Positions 43,941 to 52,313 of a stretch of 64,000 nucleotides of DNA are shown here, piece by piece. The stretch spans positions 31,492 to 95,491 of the forward strand of contig CAYXBK010000019.1 of NCBI GenBank assembly GCA_964463165.1, read 5' to 3'. This stretch comes from UBA7236 sp964463165. GTDB lineage: Bacteria; Bacteroidota; Bacteroidia; Chitinophagales; BACL12. The notes beneath the pieces are model-generated. The model had not been told where the DNA came from. It made no database searches and saw only the letters and a program-made list of their open reading frames with translations. The position numbers and the translations under genes were made by a program. Positions within the stretch are counted from its first letter, which is position 1; every line of letters starts with the position of its first letter.

Positions 43941-44003
43941 TCCTGACTCTTGACTCCTGACTCTTGACTCCTGACTCCTGACTCCTGATTCCTGACTCCT
44001 GAC
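43941..44003. repeat. Heptamer array (TCCTGAC/TCTTGAC), nine units
   Basis: TCCTGAC, TCTTGAC, TCCTGAC, TCTTGAC, TCCTGAC, TCCTGAC, TCCTGAT, TCCTGAC, TCCTGAC with no indel, 63 bases, ending 5 bases before the stop of the CDF gene. Confidence 0.92.
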
Positions 44004-44008
44004 TCCCC

Positions 44009-44914
44009 TCAACATTCCACCATCTCACATACCTCATTTTCCCTTTCTGTTTCCAATGTGATATGATGAATATTTTTATGTTCCAACTCGTGTCTGAGTT
44101 CATGTTTAATTTTTTGTTCTTCAAGTGTTGTAACATGATCCTCCAATACCAAATGTGCTGTGAGTGCATTTTCCGTTGTACTGATCGCCCAGACATGAAT
44201 ATGATGCAGATCTTTTACACCTTTTATTTTTATTGCTGCGAATTTAATCTCATCAATATGAATATTTTCAGGAACACCATCAAGTGACAACCGTAAACTC
44301 CCTTTCAGCAAATGCCATGTGCTGAATAATATTACAATTGCAATCACAATACTTAATATACTGTCTATCCAGTACCAGTTTGTATAAAAAATGATAATTC
44401 CACCGATTACAATCCCGAGTGAAACGATTGCATCACTCATTAAATGCAGATAGGCACTTTTAATATTCATATCTTTTTCCTTATCCCGGAAAAATAATAA
44501 TGCAGTTAATGCATTGATAACGATTCCGATACCCGCAACAATGGAAATTGTTTTTCCCGGTATTGTTTCAGGATTGATAAAACGGTGTGCCGCTTCATAC
44601 AAAATAGCTCCGATGGAAACCAGCAAAACCATAGCATTAAACAACGCAACCAGAATAGAGGTTTTTTTGTATCCATAAGTAAAATGCGCATTCGATTTTA
44701 CTTTTAATAAGCGGAATGCAAGAAGTGAAAGCGCCAGGGCGCCCACATCGGCAAGATTATGTCCTGCGTCGGACAACAAGGAAAGTGAATGCGTATTTAA
44801 GCCGACAACTACTTCAACCAGCACAAATAAAAAATTGAGCAGGATGCCTGCAATAAATGCAGTATTCATCTTTTTTGCAGATACCGGATGGTGATGCGAA
44901 TGATCGTGGCTCAT
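44009..44914 (-). CDS. Cation diffusion facilitator (zinc/cadmium efflux type)
   Basis: A 301-residue transporter from ATG 44914 (MSHDHSHHHPVSA). Six membrane helices are visible. The metal sites are in helix 2 (LLSDAGHNLADVGALAL, a HxxxD with flanking Asp) and helix 5 (HLMSDAIVSLGIVIGG). The C-terminal cytosolic domain follows (GVPENIHIDEIKFAAIKIKGVKDLHHIHVW). The His-rich N-terminus is common in zinc exporters of the CzcD/ZitB group. It exchanges divalent metal for protons at the inner membrane. The upstream extension to 44965 is unlikely because the His-rich start is conserved. The last Cys-containing stretch (EVCEMVEC) is close to the heptamer array. Confidence 0.92.
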   Translation of the reverse strand: MSHDHSHHHPVSAKKMNTAFIAGILLNFLFVLVEVVVGLNTHSLSLLSDAGHNLADVGALALSLLAFRLLKVKSNAHFTYGYKKTSILVALFNAMVLLVSIGAILYEAAHRFINPETIPGKTISIVAGIGIVINALTALLFFRDKEKDMNIKSAYLHLMSDAIVSLGIVIGGIIIFYTNWYWIDSILSIVIAIVILFSTWHLLKGSLRLSLDGVPENIHIDEIKFAAIKIKGVKDLHHIHVWAISTTENALTAHLVLEDHVTTLEEQKIKHELRHELEHKNIHHITLETERENEVCEMVEC

Positions 44915-45027
44915 GTTAAAAAGTAAAAATAATTCTTTCACATGAATACATTTTACCGCAATCATTCTTCCAAGGAAATGAACCTTTATGCATCCGGAAT
45001 TCTTAAAGAATACATAAATACATTGCT

Positions 45028-45696
45028 ATGGACGAATATCCTGTTAAAATATTACGCATCACGCCCGTCACACATAATGTCAACCGCTACACAGTTGAAC
45101 GTCCTGTTGATTATCATTTTATTCCCGGGCAGGCAACTGAAGTTGCCATCAATAAATCAGGATGGAACCATGAGCGCCGGCCTTTTACTTTCACCGGTTT
45201 GCATGATTGGGATCATCTTGAATTCACGATCAAATCTTATACGGATCACAATGGCGTTACAAATGAATTGCTGCATTTAAAAACAGGCGATGAATTTTTG
45301 CTTCACGATGTGTGGGGTGCAATTCATTATCAGGGGCCCGGCATTTTTATAGCGGGAGGTGCGGGTGTTACGCCATTTATTGCAATTTTCAGGGATCTGC
45401 AGAAAAAAGGTGCGATCGGAAATAATAAACTCATTTTCGCAAATAAAAAAGAGCAGGATATTATTCTGAAAGATGAATTTCAGGAAATGCTCGGAGATAA
45501 ATTTATAAATATCCTTTCAGAGGAGAAGAAAAATGGTTACGAACATGGTCATATCACGAAAGAATTTCTGCAGGAACACATCACCGGTAATTCAGAAAAA
45601 TATTATGTCTGCGGCCCACCACCCATGATGGACGCAATCAATTTAATTTTAAAGGAACTCGGGGTTTCGGAAGATTCGGTTGTTGTGGAGATTTAA
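45028..45696 (+). CDS. Flavin reductase-type FAD-binding oxidoreductase (ferredoxin reductase family)
   Basis: A 222-residue single-domain flavoenzyme without a ferredoxin part. The FAD-binding beta-barrel has FIPGQATEVAINK and RRPFTFTGL (the R-x-x-[ST] FAD motif variant). The NAD(P)-binding half has GPGIFIAGGAGVTPFIAIFRDLQ and the C-terminal YYVCGPPPMMDAINLILKELG. It should transfer electrons between NAD(P)H and an acceptor such as ferredoxin or another flavoprotein. Divergent from the CDF gene. The partner protein is unknown. Confidence 0.88.
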   Translation: MDEYPVKILRITPVTHNVNRYTVERPVDYHFIPGQATEVAINKSGWNHERRPFTFTGLHDWDHLEFTIKSYTDHNGVTNELLHLKTGDEFLLHDVWGAIHYQGPGIFIAGGAGVTPFIAIFRDLQKKGAIGNNKLIFANKKEQDIILKDEFQEMLGDKFINILSEEKKNGYEHGHITKEFLQEHITGNSEKYYVCGPPPMMDAINLILKELGVSEDSVVVEI

Positions 45697-45736
45697 AATA
45701 TCTTTCTTTCCAACCGCAATTTGAATACAGCGCCTT

Positions 45737-46177
45737 TCAAGCATCGGCAAACAACGCTGCTTTTTTCACTTCCTTTTTCACCATCGAACGAAGGAATAAT
45801 AAAAAAAGCGGCCATAAAATACGGGAAAAACCATTGCGCCATTTCGGGTCTATGGTTTTGGTATAATTTGTTCCACCACCCTGTAATTCTTCAAACGAAT
45901 GCCTGATGATGGATACAGCACCCGGTGTTACTACCTGCATTTCAATAAATTTGGGCCGGGCATCCTGCGTGATATGTGCATCGAATACACCACCACCTGC
46001 TTTCCATTTCATATTTGAAGAGAAAGCTGGCCAGGAAGGATCCACTTCCACAATTACAATTTTCCCGATCCACCAGGCTTTTATTCCTTCCTGAGAAATA
46101 ATTTTCGTACATGCAATTTCAGGCGATGACTTACATTTTGCGGATGCAGAAATAATACCCATGGTTGATGCTTTCAC
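45737..46177 (-). CDS. SRPBCC-like domain protein
   Basis: A 146-residue protein. The fold is suggested by the N-terminal strand IISASAKCKSSPEIACTKIISQ, a middle IEVDPSWPAFSSNMKWKAG region and the end helix LFLRSMVKKEVKKAA, which fit a Bet v1/START-like cavity protein. The GTG at 46177 or ATG at 46162 could start it. It converges with the flavin reductase gene; no operon partners. Function unknown; ligand binding is only inferred from the fold. The family call is tentative. Confidence 0.6.
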   Translation of the reverse strand: MKASTMGIISASAKCKSSPEIACTKIISQEGIKAWWIGKIVIVEVDPSWPAFSSNMKWKAGGGVFDAHITQDARPKFIEMQVVTPGAVSIIRHSFEELQGGGTNYTKTIDPKWRNGFSRILWPLFLLFLRSMVKKEVKKAALFADA

Positions 46178-46225
46178 TAAAATTAATATTTTTTCTCCCG
46201 GGATGAAAAATTTTAAAAATGAAAA

Positions 46226-46246
46226 TTAAAAAACCCCGGACGGGAT
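46226..46246 (-). terminator. Weak terminator after the VCBS-repeat gene
   Basis: On the minus strand a 5-bp stem ATCCC / GGGGT with loop GTCC, followed by a T run. Short stem, so confidence is low. Confidence 0.4.
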
Positions 46247-46305
46247 TTAAGCAGGATTGACATTGATCATAAACAATGTAATCTGATCTTAGAATTTTAA
46301 TCAGA

Positions 46306-48339
46306 TTATTTCACAAATATTTTATTCTCTGAAATGGAATGCATTGTGTAATTGATCAGATAAAATCCACTATTCAGATTCTTTATATCAATAACGGTGA
46401 TTCTCTCTGCCGATTTTTGGGTGCAAATGATTTTTCCGGAAACATCGTAAATAAAAATAATCCCGTTTTCCTGTGTGCCGTTTAAAATGATTTGATTCTT
46501 TAAGAGGTCAGTATACAACGTAATCAAACCGGCATCGGAATAAAAATCAACCAATACCATTTTTGAAAAACTGGTATTTCCATCGAAATCAGTTTGTTTT
46601 AACCGATAATAATTTATGCCGGCAAACGGTGCATCGTCTGTAAATTCATAATTCAAAACCGATGTCGAATTGCCCGCACCATTTATTTCCCCGATTGAAA
46701 TAAAATCATTTCCGTTCAAACTCCTTTCAATAGTAAAATAATTATTGTTTAATTCTGTTGCCGTGCTCCATTTTATTTGCACTGCATTTTCAAATCGTTC
46801 TGCTGTAAAATAAATAAGATCAACGGGCAATAATGTGCAAAGATTTGTAAGAATGGAAACAGTTGTTCCGCTGTTTGTTACTGCAATATCCGGACGTTCA
46901 TCTCCGTCAAAATCAGCAATGCCCGCATCATATGAAATGCCGGATGCAATATCTACACGAGTCGCAAATGAAATTGCGCCTGTTGTGCTTGTATTTTTAA
47001 AAATGCTCGTAACATTCAGTGTATAATTACACGCAACAACATCCGGTTTATTATCGCCATCCAGGTCACCGATCGCAACACCATAATGTGTAAATGTACC
47101 TGCAGGGGTTGCAAAATCCTGTCGTGCGGCAAGCGTAATACTTCCAACAGTACTTGTATTTCTGTAAACGGCGAGTGTTGCAACATCTCTGTTTACTAGG
47201 GCGATATCGAGTAAATTATCACCATCAAGGTCTGCGAGATGCACAAAATAAGGAACCGTTCCCGGCGAAAAATCCTGACGTGCAGCAAATGAAATTGTGC
47301 CTGCCGTACTTGTATTTCTGAAAATGGAAAGTTTATTACTTGTAAAAGCTGTGATCACAACATCCGGTTTTCCATCTCCATCCAGATCGCCGACATCAAT
47401 TTTATGCGGTTGCGTTGTAGTTGAAAAACTCACACCGGCAGCAAAAGAAATTGAACCAACCGTACTTGTATTTCTCAAAACCCACACGCAATTTCCCGAC
47501 CAGTGTACTGAAACAAGATCCGGTTTTCCATCACCATCAATATCAATGATTTTATTTCCGTTTCCCTGTCCGGATGAAGCTGTAAAATCCTGTCGTGCAG
47601 CAAATGAAATACTGCCGGCTGTGCTTGTATTTCTGTAAACGGAAACAAAAGTACCGCCGCCATTTCCGCCAAGTGCTACATCGGGTTTACCGTCACCGTC
47701 AAAATCACCGATTGAAATTTCATTTGGTTGCCCGCCACTTGCCCATGCAAAAGTTAATTTGGGTGCAAATGAAATTGCGCCAACCGTACTAGTATTTCTG
47801 GTAACAGTAAAATAATTATTAAAATAATCAGGAATGATCATATCGGGTTTTCCATCACCATCCATATCATAAATTTCAATATTGTGTGAACCACCCTGTG
47901 CGCTTAATGCATATGTGAATGTGGCTGCATCACTGCAGGATGTTGTTACATTAAACGGAATTGCAGAATAGGCAGTTAAATTCGTCGTGAGATTGGTGAC
48001 AGTGATATATTGATAATTCGCACCGGCATTTACAGTTACTGTCAAAGTTGTTGCAGTTGCTGCAGTAACAGTTCCCATTGTTGCGCCAAAAAAAACAATA
48101 TTATTTGCTGGCGTCACATTAAATCCGGTACCGTTAATTGTAACCGATGTACCTATCGGACCCGAGATTGGTGTAAAAGAGGAAATTGTTTGAGAGAATA
48201 TATTCAAAGAATGAATTAATAAGAAAAATAAAAACAGAACCCTGTGGTCCGAATAGAATTGTTTTGGTTTATTCTTCGATATAATTGATAGTGTGCCGGC
48301 AATATTTTTTTCTCCGATTCCCATAGTTCTTTTCACCAT
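46306..48339 (-). CDS. Secreted FG-GAP/VCBS-repeat protein with T9SS type A sorting domain
   Basis: A 677-residue protein with a signal segment ending in NIFSQ near residue 50 (a long n-region; ATG at 48324 is an alternative). An IPT/TIG domain follows (SSFTPISGPIGTSVTINGTGFN), then about seven near-identical VCBS/FG-GAP units of ~53 residues, each with D-x-DGDGKPD and a RNTSTxGxISFAxRxDF core, folding as a seven-bladed propeller with calcium sites. The end is a T9SS signal (FYSDAGLITLYTDLLKNQIILNG, IFIYDVSGKIICTQKS, SGFYLINY, ENKIFVK). Likely a surface protein; ligand unknown. Confidence 0.88.
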   Translation of the reverse strand: MVKRTMGIGEKNIAGTLSIISKNKPKQFYSDHRVLFLFFLLIHSLNIFSQTISSFTPISGPIGTSVTINGTGFNVTPANNIVFFGATMGTVTAATATTLTVTVNAGANYQYITVTNLTTNLTAYSAIPFNVTTSCSDAATFTYALSAQGGSHNIEIYDMDGDGKPDMIIPDYFNNYFTVTRNTSTVGAISFAPKLTFAWASGGQPNEISIGDFDGDGKPDVALGGNGGGTFVSVYRNTSTAGSISFAARQDFTASSGQGNGNKIIDIDGDGKPDLVSVHWSGNCVWVLRNTSTVGSISFAAGVSFSTTTQPHKIDVGDLDGDGKPDVVITAFTSNKLSIFRNTSTAGTISFAARQDFSPGTVPYFVHLADLDGDNLLDIALVNRDVATLAVYRNTSTVGSITLAARQDFATPAGTFTHYGVAIGDLDGDNKPDVVACNYTLNVTSIFKNTSTTGAISFATRVDIASGISYDAGIADFDGDERPDIAVTNSGTTVSILTNLCTLLPVDLIYFTAERFENAVQIKWSTATELNNNYFTIERSLNGNDFISIGEINGAGNSTSVLNYEFTDDAPFAGINYYRLKQTDFDGNTSFSKMVLVDFYSDAGLITLYTDLLKNQIILNGTQENGIIFIYDVSGKIICTQKSAERITVIDIKNLNSGFYLINYTMHSISENKIFVK

Positions 48340-48444
48340 ACGTTTTTCCGTATAGTAAATACCAAAATAAAATTAGGAGAACAGCTAAGGCAACGGAGTG
48401 ACGCCGGTCAATACCGGAAATGATTTTAATGAAAAGTTCAGGGC

Positions 48445-48476
48445 AAAAAAAATCCCGGTAACAATGCCGGGATTTT
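48445..48476 (-). terminator. Rho-independent terminator of recA
   Basis: AAAATCCCGG / CCGGGATTTT, loop 8, followed on the minus strand by a run of T residues. It starts 20 bases after the recA stop codon. Confidence 0.88.
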
Positions 48477-48495
48477 ATCAATGCATAAAATTGTT

Positions 48496-49527
48496 TTATT
48501 CCGATTTATCCTTCCCGTTCTTTGCAGGCTGCACAATTGCGAATTTCTCTTTGATCTTCTTTTCAATTTCAGCGGCGAGTTCAGGATTGTCTTTTAATAA
48601 TTCTTTCACTCCATCTCTTCCCTGGCCGAGTTTGGTTCCTTCGTAACTGTACCACGAACCGCTTTTTTGAATCACGCCGCATTCAGCACCGAGGTCGACG
48701 ATCTCACCGATTTTAGAGATTCCTTCTCCATAAATAATATCGAATTCTGCCTGGCGGAAAGGAGGTGCCACTTTATTTTTCACCACTTTCACTTTCACGC
48801 GGTTTCCGACGATATCATCTTTTTCTTTCAGCTGTCCGATACGACGGATATCGATCCGGATGGATGCATAAAATTTCAATGCGTTACCGCCGGTGGTTGT
48901 TTCGGGATTGCCGAACATTACACCGATCTTTTCACGCAACTGGTTGATAAAAATGCAGCAGGATCCGGTTTTGCTGATCGTGCCTGTCAGTTTTCTGAGT
49001 GCCTGGCTCATGAGCCTTGCCTGTAAACCCATTTTGCTTTCACCCATTTCGCCTTCGAGTTCGCCTTTCGGAACGAGTGCGGCAACCGAGTCGATCACCA
49101 CAACATCCAAAGCACCTGATCGGATCAGATGATCTGCAATTTCCAGTCCCTGTTCACCGTAATCGGGCTGGGAGATGAGAAGATTTTCAACATCCACACC
49201 TAATTTTTCTGCATATACTTTGTCGAATGCATGTTCTGCATCGATGATTGCGCATATGCCGCCTTTTTTCTGTGCTTCGGCAATGATATGAATTGCAAGT
49301 GTTGTTTTACCGGAAGCTTCCGGGCCGTAAATTTCAATGATCCTTCCGCGGGGAATTCCGCCGATACCCAATGCGAGGTCAACGCCTATTGATCCGCTTG
49401 GAATTACTTCTTCCGAAACCTGCGGTGAATCACCGAGTTTCATGATCGTTCCCTTGCCGTACATTTTGTTGAGACTGTCAACAGCAAGGCCCAATGCTTT
49501 TACTTTGTCTGTATTTGTTTCTGCCAT
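48496..49527 (-). CDS. recA: Recombinase A
   Basis: A 343-residue recombinase for homologous recombination and SOS. Walker A is GPEASGKTTLAIH (~residue 68), followed by the MAW-like AIIDAEHAFDKVYAEKLGVD, the loop L1 region and the L2 GNPETTTGGNALKFYASIR. The C-terminal acidic tail (PAKNGKDKSE) is present. Length and all motifs are standard, and there is no intein. The gene is monocistronic, with a clear terminator. No LexA-like operator was recognised in its upstream region. Confidence 0.96.
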   Translation of the reverse strand: MAETNTDKVKALGLAVDSLNKMYGKGTIMKLGDSPQVSEEVIPSGSIGVDLALGIGGIPRGRIIEIYGPEASGKTTLAIHIIAEAQKKGGICAIIDAEHAFDKVYAEKLGVDVENLLISQPDYGEQGLEIADHLIRSGALDVVVIDSVAALVPKGELEGEMGESKMGLQARLMSQALRKLTGTISKTGSCCIFINQLREKIGVMFGNPETTTGGNALKFYASIRIDIRRIGQLKEKDDIVGNRVKVKVVKNKVAPPFRQAEFDIIYGEGISKIGEIVDLGAECGVIQKSGSWYSYEGTKLGQGRDGVKELLKDNPELAAEIEKKIKEKFAIVQPAKNGKDKSE

Positions 49528-49865
49528 AAAAATTGAGATTACAGGGTTAAATTATTTGTTGCTAAGCTAAGGATTAATTGAGCAATTATCCGTTTATGAA
49601 GTGTTTCTTTTTAAACAGATTTTAAACAGTAGAATATGGTTTTACGCAGAGGGTGCTGAAGAGCAAAGGGCGTTGAGAAAAATGCTCGTAAGGTATATTG
49701 ACGTCCCACTTCTACTTTTTCTTCCGCATCTAGAATTGGGATGTCTATGTACTGTTACAATAAAAAATTTCAACAACATTGCAGAGATATTCAAATGTTT
49801 AAAAATGTTAAAACTCTTTCTTCCAAAACAATTCCGTTTATCTTAGCCCGTCAAACTCACTTTAC
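49528..49865. other. 338-base intergenic region with dispersed repeat words
   Basis: No reading frame is supported. It contains a degenerate word stretch (CGCAGAGGG ... GAAGAGCAAAGGGCGTTGAG, 49645-49680), the second copy of the 16-base repeat (49704-49719) and an imperfect inverted repeat (GACGTCCCACTTCT 49700-49713 with AGAATTGGGATGTC 49732-49745). Divergent promoters of recA and the peptidase gene must be within it; a weak TATCTTAG box lies just before the peptidase start. Confidence 0.55.
49704..49719. repeat. Dispersed 16-base intergenic repeat, copy 2
   Basis: TCCCACTTCTACTTTT, exact reverse complement of 38315-38330. Confidence 0.6.
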
Positions 49866-51695
49866 ATGAAGAAAATAATTGTTATCCTGACAGCCATTCC
49901 GGTTTTTTTAATGGCTTGTAAAAGCGGTGAAAAAACCGCAGATAATTCTGCAATTCAGGCTGCAGCACAAAAATATCTCGACAGCTATAATGCCGATTAT
50001 CAAAAATATGTAACAGATGCTTCGGAAGGACAATGGATATTAAACACGCATATTGTTGAAGGCGATACGATGGCTTCACACAATGCGGCAATTTCTGATG
50101 AGGCGTTTGCAAAATTTACGGGCAGCCTTTCGGTGATCGACAGTGCGAAAAAATATCTTGCAATAAAAGATAAACTGACAGCTCTGCAGGTAAAACAATT
50201 TGAAGTGATTTTATTTAATGCGGGCAATAATCCTGAAAGTGCAGGTGATGTTGTGAAGAAAAGAATTGATGCAACAAATCATCAAACCGAAATGCTGTTT
50301 GGATTTAAATATATGCTGAACGGCAAACAGGTTTCTACAAATGATATTGATGGCATATTGCGTGAATCAGTAAATATGAAGGAACGCACTGCAGCGTGGA
50401 ATACAAGTAAAGAAGTCGGCAAAACATTAAAAGACGGCCTTGCAAATCTGCAGCAATTGCGCAATTCAAGTGTAACCCCTCTCGGTTATTCTGATTTCTT
50501 TTCATACATGGTGAGTGAATATGGAATGACCACTGATCAAATGCTCGAATTAACGCATAGTATGATCAGCGACGTCTGGCCTTTATATCGTGAATTGCAT
50601 ACATGGGCTCGTTATGAATTAGCAGCAAAATATAATCAGCCGGTTCCTGAATATTTACCTGCCGACTGGTTGCCAAACAGATGGGGACAGGATTGGACGG
50701 CGATGATAAATGTGGAAGGAACTAATATCGATGATGAATTAAAAAAACATGATCCGGAATGGATCGTGAAACAAGGTGAAGCATTTTGGATGAGTATGGG
50801 ATTTCAGCAATTACCACAAACATTCTGGGAAAAATCATCTTTATATCCTGCACCAAAAGATGCGGATTATTCAAAAAATAATCATGCAAGTGCATGGCAT
50901 ATTAATTTAGATCAGGATGTGCGTTCGCTCATGAGTGTTGAACCAAATACGGAATGGTGGAGCACGGTTCTGCATGAACTCGGACATATTTATTATTATC
51001 TCCAGTATTCAAATCCGGATGTGCCGATGGTATTGCGCACCGGCGCAAACCGTGCTTATCACGAAGGATTTGGAACATTAATGGGATTGGCAAGTTTGCA
51101 AAAACCATTGCTTGAATCACAGGAATTATTACCTGCAGGAACAGTAACAAACGATACATTAAAATTATTGAGCGAAGCACTGGATTATATCGTGCATATT
51201 CCATGGGGTTCGGGTGTGATGACAGAGTTCGAATATAATTTATATGCAAAGAATTTACCTGAATCGCAATACAATCAAATGTGGTGGGATCTTGTAAAAA
51301 AATATCAGGGAATTGTTCCGCCGGCCGACAGAAATGATGCAGACGGATATTGTGATGCTGCAACGAAAACACATATTAACGACGATCCGGCAGGATATTA
51401 TGATTATTCGATCAGCAATGTATTTTTATTTCAGGTGCATACGTATATCGCCGAAAATATTTTACATCAGGATCCGCATGCAACAAATTACTGGGGAAAT
51501 AAAGGTGTCGGCGATTTCTTAAAACCGATCATGGCAAAAGGTGAAACAGAAGACTGGCGGGAATTAATGAAAGAAAGTTTCGGCAGCGATTTGAGTGCAA
51601 AACCGATGGTTGATTATTTCGAGCCGCTGATGGCATATCTGAAAAAAGTAAATGCCGGAAGGACATATACTTTGCCGGAAAAACCTGTGTTTTAA
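49866..51695 (+). CDS. M2 family (ACE-like) peptidyl-dipeptidase lipoprotein
   Basis: A 609-residue protein with a lipobox (FLMAC, Cys18). The zinc site is HELGH at residues 370-374, with the downstream Glu ligand at 400 in YHEGFGTLMG. Helical regions TLLHELGHIYYYLQYSNP and ISNVFLFQVHTYIAENIL match the M2 family. Such enzymes remove C-terminal dipeptides from small peptides in the periplasm. It is a single catalytic domain, as in bacterial M2 proteins. Neighbouring genes give no clear pathway, though a peptide transporter lies 7 kb away in the window. Confidence 0.9.
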   Translation: MKKIIVILTAIPVFLMACKSGEKTADNSAIQAAAQKYLDSYNADYQKYVTDASEGQWILNTHIVEGDTMASHNAAISDEAFAKFTGSLSVIDSAKKYLAIKDKLTALQVKQFEVILFNAGNNPESAGDVVKKRIDATNHQTEMLFGFKYMLNGKQVSTNDIDGILRESVNMKERTAAWNTSKEVGKTLKDGLANLQQLRNSSVTPLGYSDFFSYMVSEYGMTTDQMLELTHSMISDVWPLYRELHTWARYELAAKYNQPVPEYLPADWLPNRWGQDWTAMINVEGTNIDDELKKHDPEWIVKQGEAFWMSMGFQQLPQTFWEKSSLYPAPKDADYSKNNHASAWHINLDQDVRSLMSVEPNTEWWSTVLHELGHIYYYLQYSNPDVPMVLRTGANRAYHEGFGTLMGLASLQKPLLESQELLPAGTVTNDTLKLLSEALDYIVHIPWGSGVMTEFEYNLYAKNLPESQYNQMWWDLVKKYQGIVPPADRNDADGYCDAATKTHINDDPAGYYDYSISNVFLFQVHTYIAENILHQDPHATNYWGNKGVGDFLKPIMAKGETEDWRELMKESFGSDLSAKPMVDYFEPLMAYLKKVNAGRTYTLPEKPVF

Positions 51696-51706
51696 TTTAA
51701 TAGTAT

Positions 51707-51792
51707 TGCCCACAAACCTGCCCGCCGACGCCATGCCAAGTGCTGCGGCAGGCGGGGGCACAAAGAATTATTGCTTGGTGTTTTTGTGGGCA
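51707..51792. repeat. GC-rich nested palindromic element next to the GxxExxY gene
   Basis: An outer inverted repeat TGCCCACAAA (51707) / TTTGTGGGCA (to 51792) encloses a GC-rich imperfect palindrome (CCTGCCCGCC ... GGCAGGCGGG). Base composition is far from the AT-rich neighbours. Confidence 0.65.
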
Positions 51793-51801
51793 TTTTAAAT
51801 T

Positions 51802-52183
51802 TTATAATTCCCCATTAATCTTTCTGTGCATGCCATCTCTGATAAACTCCACATTAAAATTCACTAATAGACCCAATTTAATTCCTGTCAATTTAAGATA
51901 AGTCAATGTGATTTTGTGATGAACCCGTTCAATTTTTTTCAACAGATTTGAGTTCTACAAGTAATTTATTTTCAATAATAATATCAGATCGAAATCCTAA
52001 TCCTAAATTTTCTGCTTTATAAAACACCGGTATGCCTTGCTGAGAAGTAAATCTTAAATCTTCTTTTTTCAACTCATGTTTAAATGCCGCTTCATAAACA
52101 CTTTCTAATAAACCAGGACCAAGTTGTTTGTGGATTGTATAGCAGATGTCTACTGCAATTGTAGCTAATTCATTTTCATCCAT
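51802..52183 (-). pseudogene. GxxExxY protein gene with frameshift in an A7 run
   Basis: The first 84 codons (MDENELATIAVDICYTIHKQLGPGLLESVYEAAFKHEL...) give the GPGLLESVYE motif that names this family. The frame then ends at VEKN, but removal of one A from a run of seven A on the coding strand (51942-51948) restores a conserved end: KIERVHHKITLTYLKLTGIKLGLLVNFNVEFIRDGMHRKING, stop at 51802-51804. The intact protein would be about 126 residues, the usual size. The cause may be a real mutation, an assembly error in a homopolymer, or slippage that still makes full-length product. GxxExxY proteins have no known function. Confidence 0.85.
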
Positions 52184-52291
52184 TGATCAATATTTAAGGG
52201 GTTATAAAATAATCACTCAAACATAAAAAAATTTATTCTTTATGTGATTAAATGAAATACTTATTTTGGGTTGCCGCAAATCTTAAATTAC

Positions 52292-52309
52292 TTTGTGCCT
52301 TTGTGGGCT
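52292..52309. repeat. TTTGTGCCTTTGTGGGC word next to the GxxExxY gene
   Basis: Shares TTTGTGGGC with the element at 51780-51792 in the same orientation; together they bracket the GxxExxY gene. Confidence 0.5.
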
Positions 52310-52313
52310 ATAT

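Noticed and set aside
29344..44003. Heptamer arrays as possible CRISPR arrays
   Set aside because: Units are 7 bases with no spacers, words differ between sites, and there are no cas genes.
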